From: Devosia sp.
GTDB lineage: Bacteria; Pseudomonadota; Alphaproteobacteria; Rhizobiales; Devosiaceae
DNA length: 64,000 bases
Assembly (NCBI RefSeq): GCF_025809055.1
Contig: NZ_CP075529.1
Span: forward strand, 2,157,501 to 2,221,500
Direction of reading: 5' to 3'
Part shown: positions 10,576-18,438 of the stretch, piece after piece
Layout: every line of letters begins with the position of its first letter
Position numbering within the stretch: the first letter of the stretch is position 1
Notes under the pieces: model-generated
What the model was told of the DNA's origin: nothing
Database searches by the model: none
Seen by the model: only the letters and a program-made list of their open reading frames with translations
Program-made: the position numbers and the translations under genes

Positions 10576-12843
10576 CTACCCCAGCGGCAGGTTCTGCTTG
10601 TCGACCCACTCGGTCAGAAGGGCCCGCACGCTGCGGCCATTGGCACCGGCACTCAGGGCCTTGGCGATATCGTCCTGAATGGGCTTGAGCTCGAGATTGA
10701 GGATCATTTCCTTGATCGGGCCGATCGAGGCCGGGCCCATGGACAGCCTTGTCATCCCCACCGCCATCAGCGCCAGGGCTTCCATCGGTTTGCCGGCAAG
10801 CTCCCCGCACATGGTCACCGGCTTGCCATGCCGGGCGGCAGCATCCACCACCAGGCGAATGGCCCTGAGGCGCGGCAGGGCGATCGGATCATAGGCCTTG
10901 GCGACGCGCGGATTGGCGCGGTCGGCGGCGGTGAGGAACTGCACGAGGTCGTTGCTGCCGATCGAGACGAAATCTGCCTCGGGCAGGATCTGGTCCAGTT
11001 CGAACAGCAGCGATGGCACTTCCACCATGGCGCCCACTTCGAGCTTTTCGGGCGCTGGCAAGCCGGCGCGCCGCAACCGCGCCAGTTCCTTCATGATCAC
11101 GAGCTTGGTCGCCATGAACTCAAAGGTCTCGGTGACCATGGGCACCAGGATCTTGAGCGGACGCCCGGCCGCCGCGATCAGCAGGGCCCGGATCTGCGTG
11201 CGCAGGAGGCCCGGCCGGTCCAGCCCCAGCCGGATCGAGCGATAGCCCATGGCCGGATTTTCCTCGGCCGAGGCCCGCAGATAGGGCAAGACCTTGTCGC
11301 CGCCGATATCGAGCAGCCGGAACACGATGGGCCGGTTGCCGGCGATCTGCATGGCTTCGGCGTAGAGATCGGCCTGTTCGCGCAGCCGCGGCAGACGGCT
11401 GGCGATCATGAACTGCAATTCGGTGCGGAACAGGCCCACCCCGCTCGCCCCGGTATCCTCGAGCATGGGCAGGTCCGCCACGAGGCCCGAATTGTGCAGC
11501 AGCGTCACTTCGATCCCGTCGCGGGTGACGCTGGGCTTGTTCTTGAGCGCGGCGTAATGGGCGCGCCGCCGCGCCGAAATGCGCACCTTGTCGACAAAGG
11601 TCTGCTCGACATCGGGCGTGGGCCGTAAGTGCACCTGGCCCGCCGGGCCATCGATGATGATGTCGTCGCCGGTTTCGGACATGGAGACGATGGACTGCGC
11701 CTGGCCCACCGCCACGATGCCGAGCGACCGCGCCACGATGGCGACATGGGCGGTGGCCCCGCCCTCTTCGAGCACCACGCCGCGCAGCTTCTTGCGGTCA
11801 TATTCGAGCAGTTCTGCCGGACCCATATTGCGGGCGACCAGAATGGCATTGTCAGGCAGCTCGCGCTGGGCGGGCTGGCTCGAATTGGTCAGCACCCGCA
11901 ACAGGCGATTGGCCAGGTCATCGAGATCATGCAGCCGGTCGCGAATATAGGGATCGGTCTGGCGCAGCATGCGCGCCCGCGTGTCGTTCTGCACCCGCTC
12001 GACTGCCGCCTCGGCGCTGAGGCCATTGTCGATCGCCTCGGTCAGCCGGTTCACCCAGCCCCGGTCATTGGCGAACATGCGATAGGTTTCAAGGATTTCC
12101 CGATGGTCGGAGCCGCCGGCCATGTCGCCATGGTCGAGCATGGCATCGATCGACACCCGCATGGTTTCAAGCGCCGTGTCCAGCCGCAGCTTTTCAGCTT
12201 CGGTGTCCTCGGCAATGAAATTGGTCACGACGACGCGGGGATCGTGCAGGACCACGGTTCCCAGTGCGATTCCATCGGTGAAGCTGACGCCATTGAACAT
12301 GCGGGGCCGCCGGAGATCGATATCCGACCCTGGCTTGATGAGATTGTCGAAATCGCTGGTAGCGATCATCTCGGCCAGAATCGTGGCCGTGGTGAGCATG
12401 GCCTCAGCTTCGTCTTCGCCATAGTGGCGATGATCGGCATTCTGCACCACCAGAACACCAAGCGTTTGACCGGCCCGCAGCACCGGCACGCCGAGGAAGG
12501 AATTATATTTTTCCTCGCCCGTTTCCGGCCGGTAGGCAAAGGAGGGATGCGTCGGCGCATCGTCGAGGCTGAGCAGTTCGGCTTCCGCCGCGATCAGGCC
12601 CACCAGGCCCTCGCCCAGCCGCAGCGTTGTCAGGTGGACCGAACCGGCTTCAAGGCCATGGGTGGCGAACAGTTCCAGCGCGCCATCATCGCGCAGGACA
12701 TAGAAGGAGCAGACATCGGCCCGCATGTTTTCGGCGATGAGATCGACGATCTTGTCGAGGCGTTGCTGCGAGGCCAGGGGCTCCGCCATCGTCTCGCGCA
12801 ATTGCCGCAGCAGCACTCTCGGGCCGCCCGTCGTCGTAGCCAT
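10576..12843 (-). CDS. ptsP: phosphoenolpyruvate-protein phosphotransferase PtsP (EI-Ntr)
   Basis: 755 residues, matching the nitrogen-PTS enzyme I. It takes phosphate from PEP and passes it to NPr, feeding a regulatory rather than sugar-transport cascade. Residues 1-165 form a GAF domain (glutamine sensing in rhizobial homologues). The phospho-histidine motif GGATAHVAIVAR is near residue 363-374, and the C-terminal PEP-binding TIM barrel shows GASGVGLFRTE, MVEVPS, VSIGSNDLVQF and the MCGELAG cysteine. It lies between lysC and prfA in the order conserved in Rhizobiales. No PTS sugar enzymes are nearby, in keeping with a regulatory role. Confidence 0.97.
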   Translation of the reverse strand: MATTTGGPRVLLRQLRETMAEPLASQQRLDKIVDLIAENMRADVCSFYVLRDDGALELFATHGLEAGSVHLTTLRLGEGLVGLIAAEAELLSLDDAPTHPSFAYRPETGEEKYNSFLGVPVLRAGQTLGVLVVQNADHRHYGEDEAEAMLTTATILAEMIATSDFDNLIKPGSDIDLRRPRMFNGVSFTDGIALGTVVLHDPRVVVTNFIAEDTEAEKLRLDTALETMRVSIDAMLDHGDMAGGSDHREILETYRMFANDRGWVNRLTEAIDNGLSAEAAVERVQNDTRARMLRQTDPYIRDRLHDLDDLANRLLRVLTNSSQPAQRELPDNAILVARNMGPAELLEYDRKKLRGVVLEEGGATAHVAIVARSLGIVAVGQAQSIVSMSETGDDIIIDGPAGQVHLRPTPDVEQTFVDKVRISARRRAHYAALKNKPSVTRDGIEVTLLHNSGLVADLPMLEDTGASGVGLFRTELQFMIASRLPRLREQADLYAEAMQIAGNRPIVFRLLDIGGDKVLPYLRASAEENPAMGYRSIRLGLDRPGLLRTQIRALLIAAAGRPLKILVPMVTETFEFMATKLVIMKELARLRRAGLPAPEKLEVGAMVEVPSLLFELDQILPEADFVSIGSNDLVQFLTAADRANPRVAKAYDPIALPRLRAIRLVVDAAARHGKPVTMCGELAGKPMEALALMAVGMTRLSMGPASIGPIKEMILNLELKPIQDDIAKALSAGANGRSVRALLTEWVDKQNLPLG

Positions 12844-12907
12844 GCCTCACCAGGCGGCCCGCAAAGCCGCCCCCCTTATCGGACGCGGCTCACCCCCCTC
12901 AACGGAG

Positions 12908-14173
12908 CTATGCGTCCTTCTTGTCCAGACCGTAATAGGTGTGGAGCGCGCGAACCGCAAGCTCGGCATATTCTTCATCGATCAATACCGAGGTCTTGAT
13001 TTCCGATGTGGTGATGAGCTGGATATTGATGCCCTTGTCGGCCAGCGCCTTGAACATGGACGAGGCGACACCGGCATGGCTGCGCATGCCGACGCCCACC
13101 ACCGAGACCTTGGCGCCGCCCTTGGAGCCGGACAGGCGCGCATATTCGAAACGCCCGCCATTGTCCTCGAGCGCCTTGACCGCCTTGTCATACTCACTGT
13201 CGGGTACGGTAAAGGTGATGTCGGTGGTTGCGCCATCATCGGCAATGTTCTGCACGATCATGTCGACGATGATGCCCTTGTCGGCCAGCGTGCCGAAAAT
13301 GGCGGCGGCGACACCGGGATTGTCCTTGACGTCGCGCAGGGTGATCTTGGCCTCTGCCTTGGCGAGCGTCACGCCCGAAACGATCTGCTTTTCCATGATC
13401 TCATCCTCATCGCAGACAAGCGTTCCGGGCACACCCGGGGTTCCATCGGGCGCGATCTGCGGCGCGTCCGGGTCATCGAAACTGGAGCGGACGGTCACGC
13501 GCACCTTGTGCGCCATGGCCATTTCCACCGAGCGGATCATCAGCACCTTGGCGCCCAGTGACGCCATTTCCAGCATTTCCTCGAAGGAAATCTTGGTCAG
13601 CCGTTGTGCCTTGGGAACGATGCGCGGGTCGGTGGTATAGACGCCATCGACGTCGGTATAAATATCACAACGGTCCGCGCCCACGGCGGCCGCCACGGCC
13701 ACCGCCGAAGTATCGGAGCCGCCCCGGCCCAGCGTGGTCACCCGGCCATGCGGCGATATCCCCTGGAATCCGGTGATCACCGGTACCCAGCCCGCCTTCA
13801 TGCGCTTGTCGAGCTCGGTCGGCTCGATATCGGTAATGCGCGCGGCACCATGGGAATCGTCGGTATGGATAGGCACCTGCCAGCCGGCAAAGCTGCGCGC
13901 CTCTATCCCCATTTCGCTGAGCACGATGGCCATCAGGCCCGCCGTCACCTGCTCGCCCGAAGCGACGACGGCGTCGTATTCGCGCGCATCGTGGAATTTG
14001 GATGCCTCATTGACCCAGCCCACCAGTTCATTGGTCTTGCCGCTCATGGCCGAAACCACCACGGCAACCTCGTTGCCGGCCTCGACCTCGCGCTTGATGT
14101 GACGGGCCGAATGGCGGATGCGCTCGACGCTGGCCATCGAGGTGCCACCGAACTTGACGACGATACGGGCCAC
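12908..14173 (-). CDS. lysC: aspartate kinase
   Basis: 421 residues. It phosphorylates aspartate, the first step towards lysine, methionine and threonine. The N-terminal kinase motif VVKFGGTSMAS lies at residues 5-15, with GRGGSDTSAVA in the active site; two ACT domains in the C-terminal third (NIADDGATTDITFTV and GVASSMFKALADKGINI) mediate end-product feedback. The start is a GTG at 14173: it yields ARIVVKFGG as in homologues and has GGGGAAG upstream; extending to the ATG at 14245 adds residues not seen in the family. It begins the lysC-ptsP-prfA-prmC row. lysA, later in the same pathway, is at 45603. Confidence 0.97.
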   Translation of the reverse strand: MARIVVKFGGTSMASVERIRHSARHIKREVEAGNEVAVVVSAMSGKTNELVGWVNEASKFHDAREYDAVVASGEQVTAGLMAIVLSEMGIEARSFAGWQVPIHTDDSHGAARITDIEPTELDKRMKAGWVPVITGFQGISPHGRVTTLGRGGSDTSAVAVAAAVGADRCDIYTDVDGVYTTDPRIVPKAQRLTKISFEEMLEMASLGAKVLMIRSVEMAMAHKVRVTVRSSFDDPDAPQIAPDGTPGVPGTLVCDEDEIMEKQIVSGVTLAKAEAKITLRDVKDNPGVAAAIFGTLADKGIIVDMIVQNIADDGATTDITFTVPDSEYDKAVKALEDNGGRFEYARLSGSKGGAKVSVVGVGMRSHAGVASSMFKALADKGINIQLITTSEIKTSVLIDEEYAELAVRALHTYYGLDKKDA

Positions 14174-14399
14174 TTGGCTTCCCCGGCTAAGCGCTGCCGG
14201 CAAAAGCGGAAACCACTCTTGCGGTTCGGCAGCGCGAAAACTCAAAGCACTTCCCGCCGAACCCGGCGGTACGCTTCAATCGCGCGGGACATGCCATAAT
14301 CCCGGGGCGCAATCAATGGGCTTGGGGCCGCACCCCATGATCGCGGGGTGCCTCAATCGCTGGCCGGGCGCATTGTCCGCGCTTCGGAGGACCCCGACC

Positions 14400-15644
14400 A
14401 TGCTGCACCGCATCCTGATCCTGCTGACAGTGAGTCTCGGCCTCGCCTTCCCCGCTGTTGCGCAGGACGCAGACGAACAGGCATTTCTCAACTATCAGGT
14501 CGCCATGGCGATCAACGACAAATGCCATTTCCTGAGGCAGTTCGAGCTGAGCCACACCTACCCCATTTTTAGCGATCTGGTGGATCAGTTGCACTGGGGT
14601 GCCGCTTATGGATCGGGAAAAATCTCTCCCGAGGAGTATGACGCCAGCCTCACCGAAGTTCGGAACCAGGCCGCCACGATAGCCCAGACAATCGCCTGCA
14701 CTGACGAGCAACAGGCTGCAGCCTATATTGTGCCACTCCGCGCCGAATTGGCTTTGGCCATCTATGCCAGATTGCTGATCGCTTTCGAACTGGGGCAGCC
14801 GACGCCCGAACAACAGGACGCAGCCCGGCGCTATGAAGCAATGATCGCGCCGCTCTATGGCCAGAACTGGCAAGGATTTGTGCAGCGGGCACAAGCTGAT
14901 GCCCGGCAGATCCTGGATGAGGCGCGCCAAACCGACAGCATGGACGATCTTTACGGGTTTAGCCTCTTTCCCGACGATGACTGGCTCTGGCCGGAGGAAG
15001 ATTCCGGTTACGGTCCGGGCAGTTGGAACGTCGAGATGGAAGCGGCCGGTTCGGTCCGGATCATCGACGAAATCTTCTTTGAGATCGTCGCGGAGAGCCA
15101 GGGATACCGCTACGTCACACGCTCCGAGCCCGGCCGCGACGGCTACATCAAGAGCCTGACCAACGCTGAGTTCGAGCCACAGGCGGACCTGTTCGGCGGC
15201 CCGGGGCGCTATCCGACATTGGAGGGCGGCGCCGAAGTCCACGCCGCAATGACGATCGGCCAGGATGGTAGCATCAGGATCATGACATATGGCCAGGGCG
15301 CCGCAATGCTCAAGCAAGGCACCGTCGTCCTTATGGTGCAGCCCGATCCGCTGCCCGCCGACAAGGCCGACAATTACTCATACGTTACGACCAGGGAGTG
15401 GTGGGATACGGCCCGCGCCTATCGCGGCGAAGTTGTGCCCGAGACCTGCCTGGGCGGCCCATGCTTTGCCTTCGACCCATCGCTTGCCGAAGCGCTTCTG
15501 ACCGGGGACAGGCAGCAGACGCTTCGCTTCTACATTGCGCAGGCAGGTGACGCGGCGCCCCCATCCTTCGATGATGTGGCGATCCAACTTGGCTACGCCT
15601 ATCAAATCAGGTCGCGCCGGGATTTTCTGGCGGCCGCACCGTAA
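14400..15644 (+). CDS. secreted protein of unknown function (414 residues)
   Basis: Begins MLHRILILLTVSLGLAFPAVAQ, a clear signal peptide, and has CGGAGG 9 nt upstream of the ATG at 14400. The mature part is acidic. An N-terminal helical half (to about residue 190) is followed by a beta-rich half with Gly/Asp-rich segments such as PDDDWLWPEEDSGYGPG and EGGAEVHAAMTIGQDG. Six cysteines are present in the mature chain, consistent with periplasmic disulfides. No family recognised. It is divergent from lysC and precedes ubiG by 67 bp with no obvious functional link. Confidence 0.75.
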   Translation: MLHRILILLTVSLGLAFPAVAQDADEQAFLNYQVAMAINDKCHFLRQFELSHTYPIFSDLVDQLHWGAAYGSGKISPEEYDASLTEVRNQAATIAQTIACTDEQQAAAYIVPLRAELALAIYARLLIAFELGQPTPEQQDAARRYEAMIAPLYGQNWQGFVQRAQADARQILDEARQTDSMDDLYGFSLFPDDDWLWPEEDSGYGPGSWNVEMEAAGSVRIIDEIFFEIVAESQGYRYVTRSEPGRDGYIKSLTNAEFEPQADLFGGPGRYPTLEGGAEVHAAMTIGQDGSIRIMTYGQGAAMLKQGTVVLMVQPDPLPADKADNYSYVTTREWWDTARAYRGEVVPETCLGGPCFAFDPSLAEALLTGDRQQTLRFYIAQAGDAAPPSFDDVAIQLGYAYQIRSRRDFLAAAP

Positions 15645-15711
15645 GCCTGCGACACGCCGAGCCTTGCCCCGGCGATGGCTGCGGGGTCATATGGCGGCCA
15701 AGGAGCCCGCC

Positions 15712-16458
15712 ATGACCAGCACTGCCCGCACCACCGTCAACGATGCCGAGATCGCCAAGTTCACCGCCATGGCCGAACAATGGTGGGACCCCAAGGGCAA
15801 GTTCAAACCGCTGCACAAGTTCAACCCGGTGCGCCTCGCCTATATTCGCGACAATCTCAACCGCCATTTCCGCCGCGACGCCAATGCCATCCGGCCGTTC
15901 GAGGGCCTCAAGGTGCTCGATGTCGGCTGCGGCGGCGGGCTGCTCTGCGAACCCCTGACCCGGCTGGGCGCCGCGGTCACGGGCGTCGACGCCGCCGAGC
16001 GCAATATCGCCATCGCCCGGATCCACGCCGAGCAGTCCGGCCTTGAGATCGACTACCGCGCCACCACCAGCGAAGCCCTGGTCGCGGCCGGCGAACGCTA
16101 CGATGTGGTGCTCAACATGGAAGTGGTCGAGCATGTCGAGGACGTGCCGCTTTACATGAAAAGCTGCGCCGATCTGGTGGCGCCCGGTGGACTGATGTTC
16201 ACCGCCACCCTCAATCGCACCGCCCGCGCCCTCGCCTTTGCGGTCATCGGGGCCGAATATGTCCTGGGCTGGCTGCCGCGCGGCACCCATGACTGGAACA
16301 AGTTCCTCACCCCCGACGAGATCAAGGCCGAGATCACCCGCAATGGCCTGGCCGTTTTGGACGAGACCGGCGTGGTCTTCCACCCCCTGGCCGATGAATG
16401 GCGGCTGTCGCGGGACATGGGCATCAACTACATGGTGCTGGCCAATCGGCCCGAATAG
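15712..16458 (+). CDS. ubiG: bifunctional ubiquinone O-methyltransferase UbiG
   Basis: 248 residues. UbiG carries out both O-methylations in ubiquinone synthesis at the inner membrane face. The characteristic N-terminal EIAKFTAMAEQWWDPKGKFKPLH block, SAM motif I (LDVGCGGGLLCEPL, about 64-77), MEVVEHVEDV and the ARALAFAVIGAEYVLGWLPRGTHDW block identify it beyond a generic methyltransferase. The ATG at 15712 is supported by AAGGAG 6 nt upstream. In many Rhizobiales it sits opposite lysC; here the secreted orphan has come between. Confidence 0.97.
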   Translation: MTSTARTTVNDAEIAKFTAMAEQWWDPKGKFKPLHKFNPVRLAYIRDNLNRHFRRDANAIRPFEGLKVLDVGCGGGLLCEPLTRLGAAVTGVDAAERNIAIARIHAEQSGLEIDYRATTSEALVAAGERYDVVLNMEVVEHVEDVPLYMKSCADLVAPGGLMFTATLNRTARALAFAVIGAEYVLGWLPRGTHDWNKFLTPDEIKAEITRNGLAVLDETGVVFHPLADEWRLSRDMGINYMVLANRPE

Positions 16459-16601
16459 AGAAGACGTCTGCTAAAATACTGCCATTTGCTTAGAGAGGCG
16501 GTAAACCAAGCAGCAAACCGCCCGCGCCGGAGCGGCGATGTTCAGTTCCCGTTCAGCCGGACCGCCGCATTTTCCTTGCAGCGTCATCAAGGAAAATCGT
16601 C

Positions 16602-17510
16602 ATGTTCAAGTTCATCCTGTCGGGCATCGCCCTCACCCTTCTCAGTATCAGCCCGGCCCTCGCCGACATGATCGTGCTGCGCTCCGCAGAAGTCGGCCAC
16701 TATGTCGGCACCGACGGCGCCGGGCGCCTGGCCCTGGTCGAAAGCCCCGCCCAGGCCCTCGAACTGGAACTGGTGCCCCTCGAGAGCACGCTCGTCGCCT
16801 TCCGCGCGGCCGATGGCCAATATCTGCGCGCCGGCGTGGGAGAAAACACCCATCTCATGGTGACCAGCCCCCACATTCGCGGCTGGGAAACTTTTCAGCG
16901 CATCAGGGCCAGCGGCGGGCGCACTGCCTTCCTTTCGAGCCAGAACGGCAAATATCTGACGATTGATCTCGACGGCCGCCTCTCGGCCACCGCGCCGCAT
17001 ATCACCGAACGCGAAATCTTCACCCTCGAAGCCAAGCCGCGCCTCGTCATCAACCCCAATGTCAGCCAGTGGCTCGGCAATTCGGGCAATCCGGCCGCTG
17101 CGCAACCCCCTGCCCAGGCCGCCCAGCCACCCGTGGCCGCCAATGAATCCCATTTGTACGAGGGTTTCTACAAGATCGCCCAGCTCTCCAACGGGCAGGG
17201 CGTGACCTATCAATTGCCATCCCGCCTCTATCACACCATTCGCATGCAGATCCTGGGCACCGGCGGCATCACCTTCGTCGCCGATTGCACCAACTTCAAT
17301 GGCCGGCTGCGCATCAGTGGCCATGATGCCGGCGTCGACAATCTCAATGGCCCGATCAGCCGTTGCGATGGCCAGATGCGCCAGATCGAGGAAGACACGC
17401 TCCTCGCCCTCACCGCCGTGAGCCGCTTTGCCGGCAGTACCGGGGGCGGCGACCTCTACTTCTTCGATGCCAGCAATCGCGACGTGCTCGTCCTGCGCCC
17501 CACGCGCTGA
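16602..17510 (+). CDS. exported beta-trefoil (fascin-like) plus META-domain protein
   Basis: 302 residues with a signal peptide (FKFILSGIALTLLSISPALA). Residues 25-150 contain three repeats of the trefoil type: hydrophobic strands ending in GHYVGTD, GQYLRAG and GKYLTID, as in fascin/actin-crosslinking or ricin-type trefoils. After a Pro/Ala-rich linker (about 165-185), the C-terminal 110 residues resemble the META/HslJ domain: CTNFNGRLRISG, then ISRCDGQMRQIEEDTLLALTAVSRF and a terminal DLYFFDASNRDVLVL strand. META proteins are envelope stress-related, function unclear. The combination is unusual; I do not know a named family with this order. Confidence 0.75.
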   Translation: MFKFILSGIALTLLSISPALADMIVLRSAEVGHYVGTDGAGRLALVESPAQALELELVPLESTLVAFRAADGQYLRAGVGENTHLMVTSPHIRGWETFQRIRASGGRTAFLSSQNGKYLTIDLDGRLSATAPHITEREIFTLEAKPRLVINPNVSQWLGNSGNPAAAQPPAQAAQPPVAANESHLYEGFYKIAQLSNGQGVTYQLPSRLYHTIRMQILGTGGITFVADCTNFNGRLRISGHDAGVDNLNGPISRCDGQMRQIEEDTLLALTAVSRFAGSTGGGDLYFFDASNRDVLVLRPTR

Positions 17511-17539
17511 CCGCGCCGCACCGTCCCCGACCCGAACCA

Positions 17540-17566
17540 GACCCCGCTTCGGCGGGGTCTTTTTTT
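17540..17566 (+). terminator. rho-independent terminator with UUCG loop
   Basis: Eight-bp stem GACCCCGC/GCGGGGTC closed by a TTCG tetraloop and followed by seven T. It ends the trefoil/META gene. Confidence 0.92.
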
Positions 17567-17666
17567 GTGTCACACACGACATTTGAGGGCAGGCGCGAAA
17601 AAAGTGATCGCTGAGACAGTAATCGTGATCACACAATCAGGAACGATGTAGATTCTAGAAGATTAT

Positions 17667-17692
17667 GCCTGACAAAGAAGGTCCCGTCAGGC
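17667..17692 (+). promoter_or_regulatory. hairpin overlapping the ribosome site of the PagL-like gene
   Basis: Inverted repeat GCCTGAC (17667-17673) and GTCAGGC (17686-17692). The AGG that should act as ribosome site for the ATG at 17697 lies inside the right arm, so folding would hide it. The region upstream (17580-17700) is clearly AT-richer than its surroundings. Confidence 0.45.
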
Positions 17693-17696
17693 AATC

Positions 17697-18290
17697 ATGA
17701 TCAAAATTTGGCACAAAAAAGCTGCAATCGCGGCAGCAACCGGAATACTATTGTCTACTTCTGTTTTGGCTCAGGACGCCAATACGGATGAAAACGTATT
17801 TGTATTTGGCGGACCGCTGACCAAAGGGTACTTTGGTGATGCCTTTCTTGTCTGGGAAGACAATTACGAATCCAACTTCTTTGCTGGTGTCGGCTATCAA
17901 CGCTTCCTCTACGAGTATCTGGATTTCCAAATGGGCGTCGAAGTGGGCCTTGGCGTGCGCGTCGGTTCGCCATCTTCGGGCGAGGCCTGGGCGGGCATCG
18001 TCAATCGCCTGATGAAATTCGAGATCGGCGAGGTCAATATCGTGCCCAGCATCACCGGCGGCTTCTCGGTCGTGACTGATACGATCGGTGTCGAGACCGA
18101 GCGGACAGCGGCCTCCGGCGATAGCGCGGCCTTTCTCTATTATCTTGCGCCCGAGGTTTCCGTCTCGCTCGACAGCCAGCCCGAATGGGAGGCCTTTGGA
18201 CGCATTCAGCATCGCTCCGGCGGCTTTGGCACCATTGCCCATATCGATGGTTCAAACGCGGTAACGGTCGGGCTGCGCTACAAGTTCTGA
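17697..18290 (+). CDS. outer-membrane beta-barrel protein, PagL (lipid A deacylase)-like
   Basis: 197 residues with a Lys-rich signal peptide ending SVLAQ. The remainder alternates polar and hydrophobic residues as in a small barrel and ends LRYKF, the terminal Phe typical of outer-membrane proteins. Near the end it carries an H-x-S motif (RIQHRSGGFG) followed by a Gly/Asn-rich strand, the arrangement of the catalytic His-Ser of PagL-type lipid A 3-O-deacylases. The PagL assignment is tentative: the usual Asn after Ser is Gly here. The first 60 codons are AT-richer than neighbours, which may mean transfer or expression tuning. Confidence 0.6.
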   Translation: MIKIWHKKAAIAAATGILLSTSVLAQDANTDENVFVFGGPLTKGYFGDAFLVWEDNYESNFFAGVGYQRFLYEYLDFQMGVEVGLGVRVGSPSSGEAWAGIVNRLMKFEIGEVNIVPSITGGFSVVTDTIGVETERTAASGDSAAFLYYLAPEVSVSLDSQPEWEAFGRIQHRSGGFGTIAHIDGSNAVTVGLRYKF

Positions 18291-18331
18291 TCATCCCGCG
18301 AGAACGGCAGACATGTCGGCGCGCCGAAAGT

Positions 18332-18345
18332 GTACCGTACGGTAC
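18332..18345. promoter_or_regulatory. operator-like palindrome upstream of ilvD
   Basis: GTACCGTACGGTAC is a perfect 14-bp palindrome and is followed directly by another GGTAC (to 18350), making overlapping half-sites. Such ACCGTACGGT-type palindromes resemble TetR-family operators in Rhizobiales. It lies about 90 bp before the ilvD start. No TetR gene is in the window. Confidence 0.5.
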
Positions 18346-18438
18346 GGTACGGATTTGTGTTGCCGCTCCACCCGTTTGGGTCTAAACAGGAGGTCAGAAG
18401 ACCGGCCCCACCGGCAGCTCGTTTCCGAGGATTTCGCC

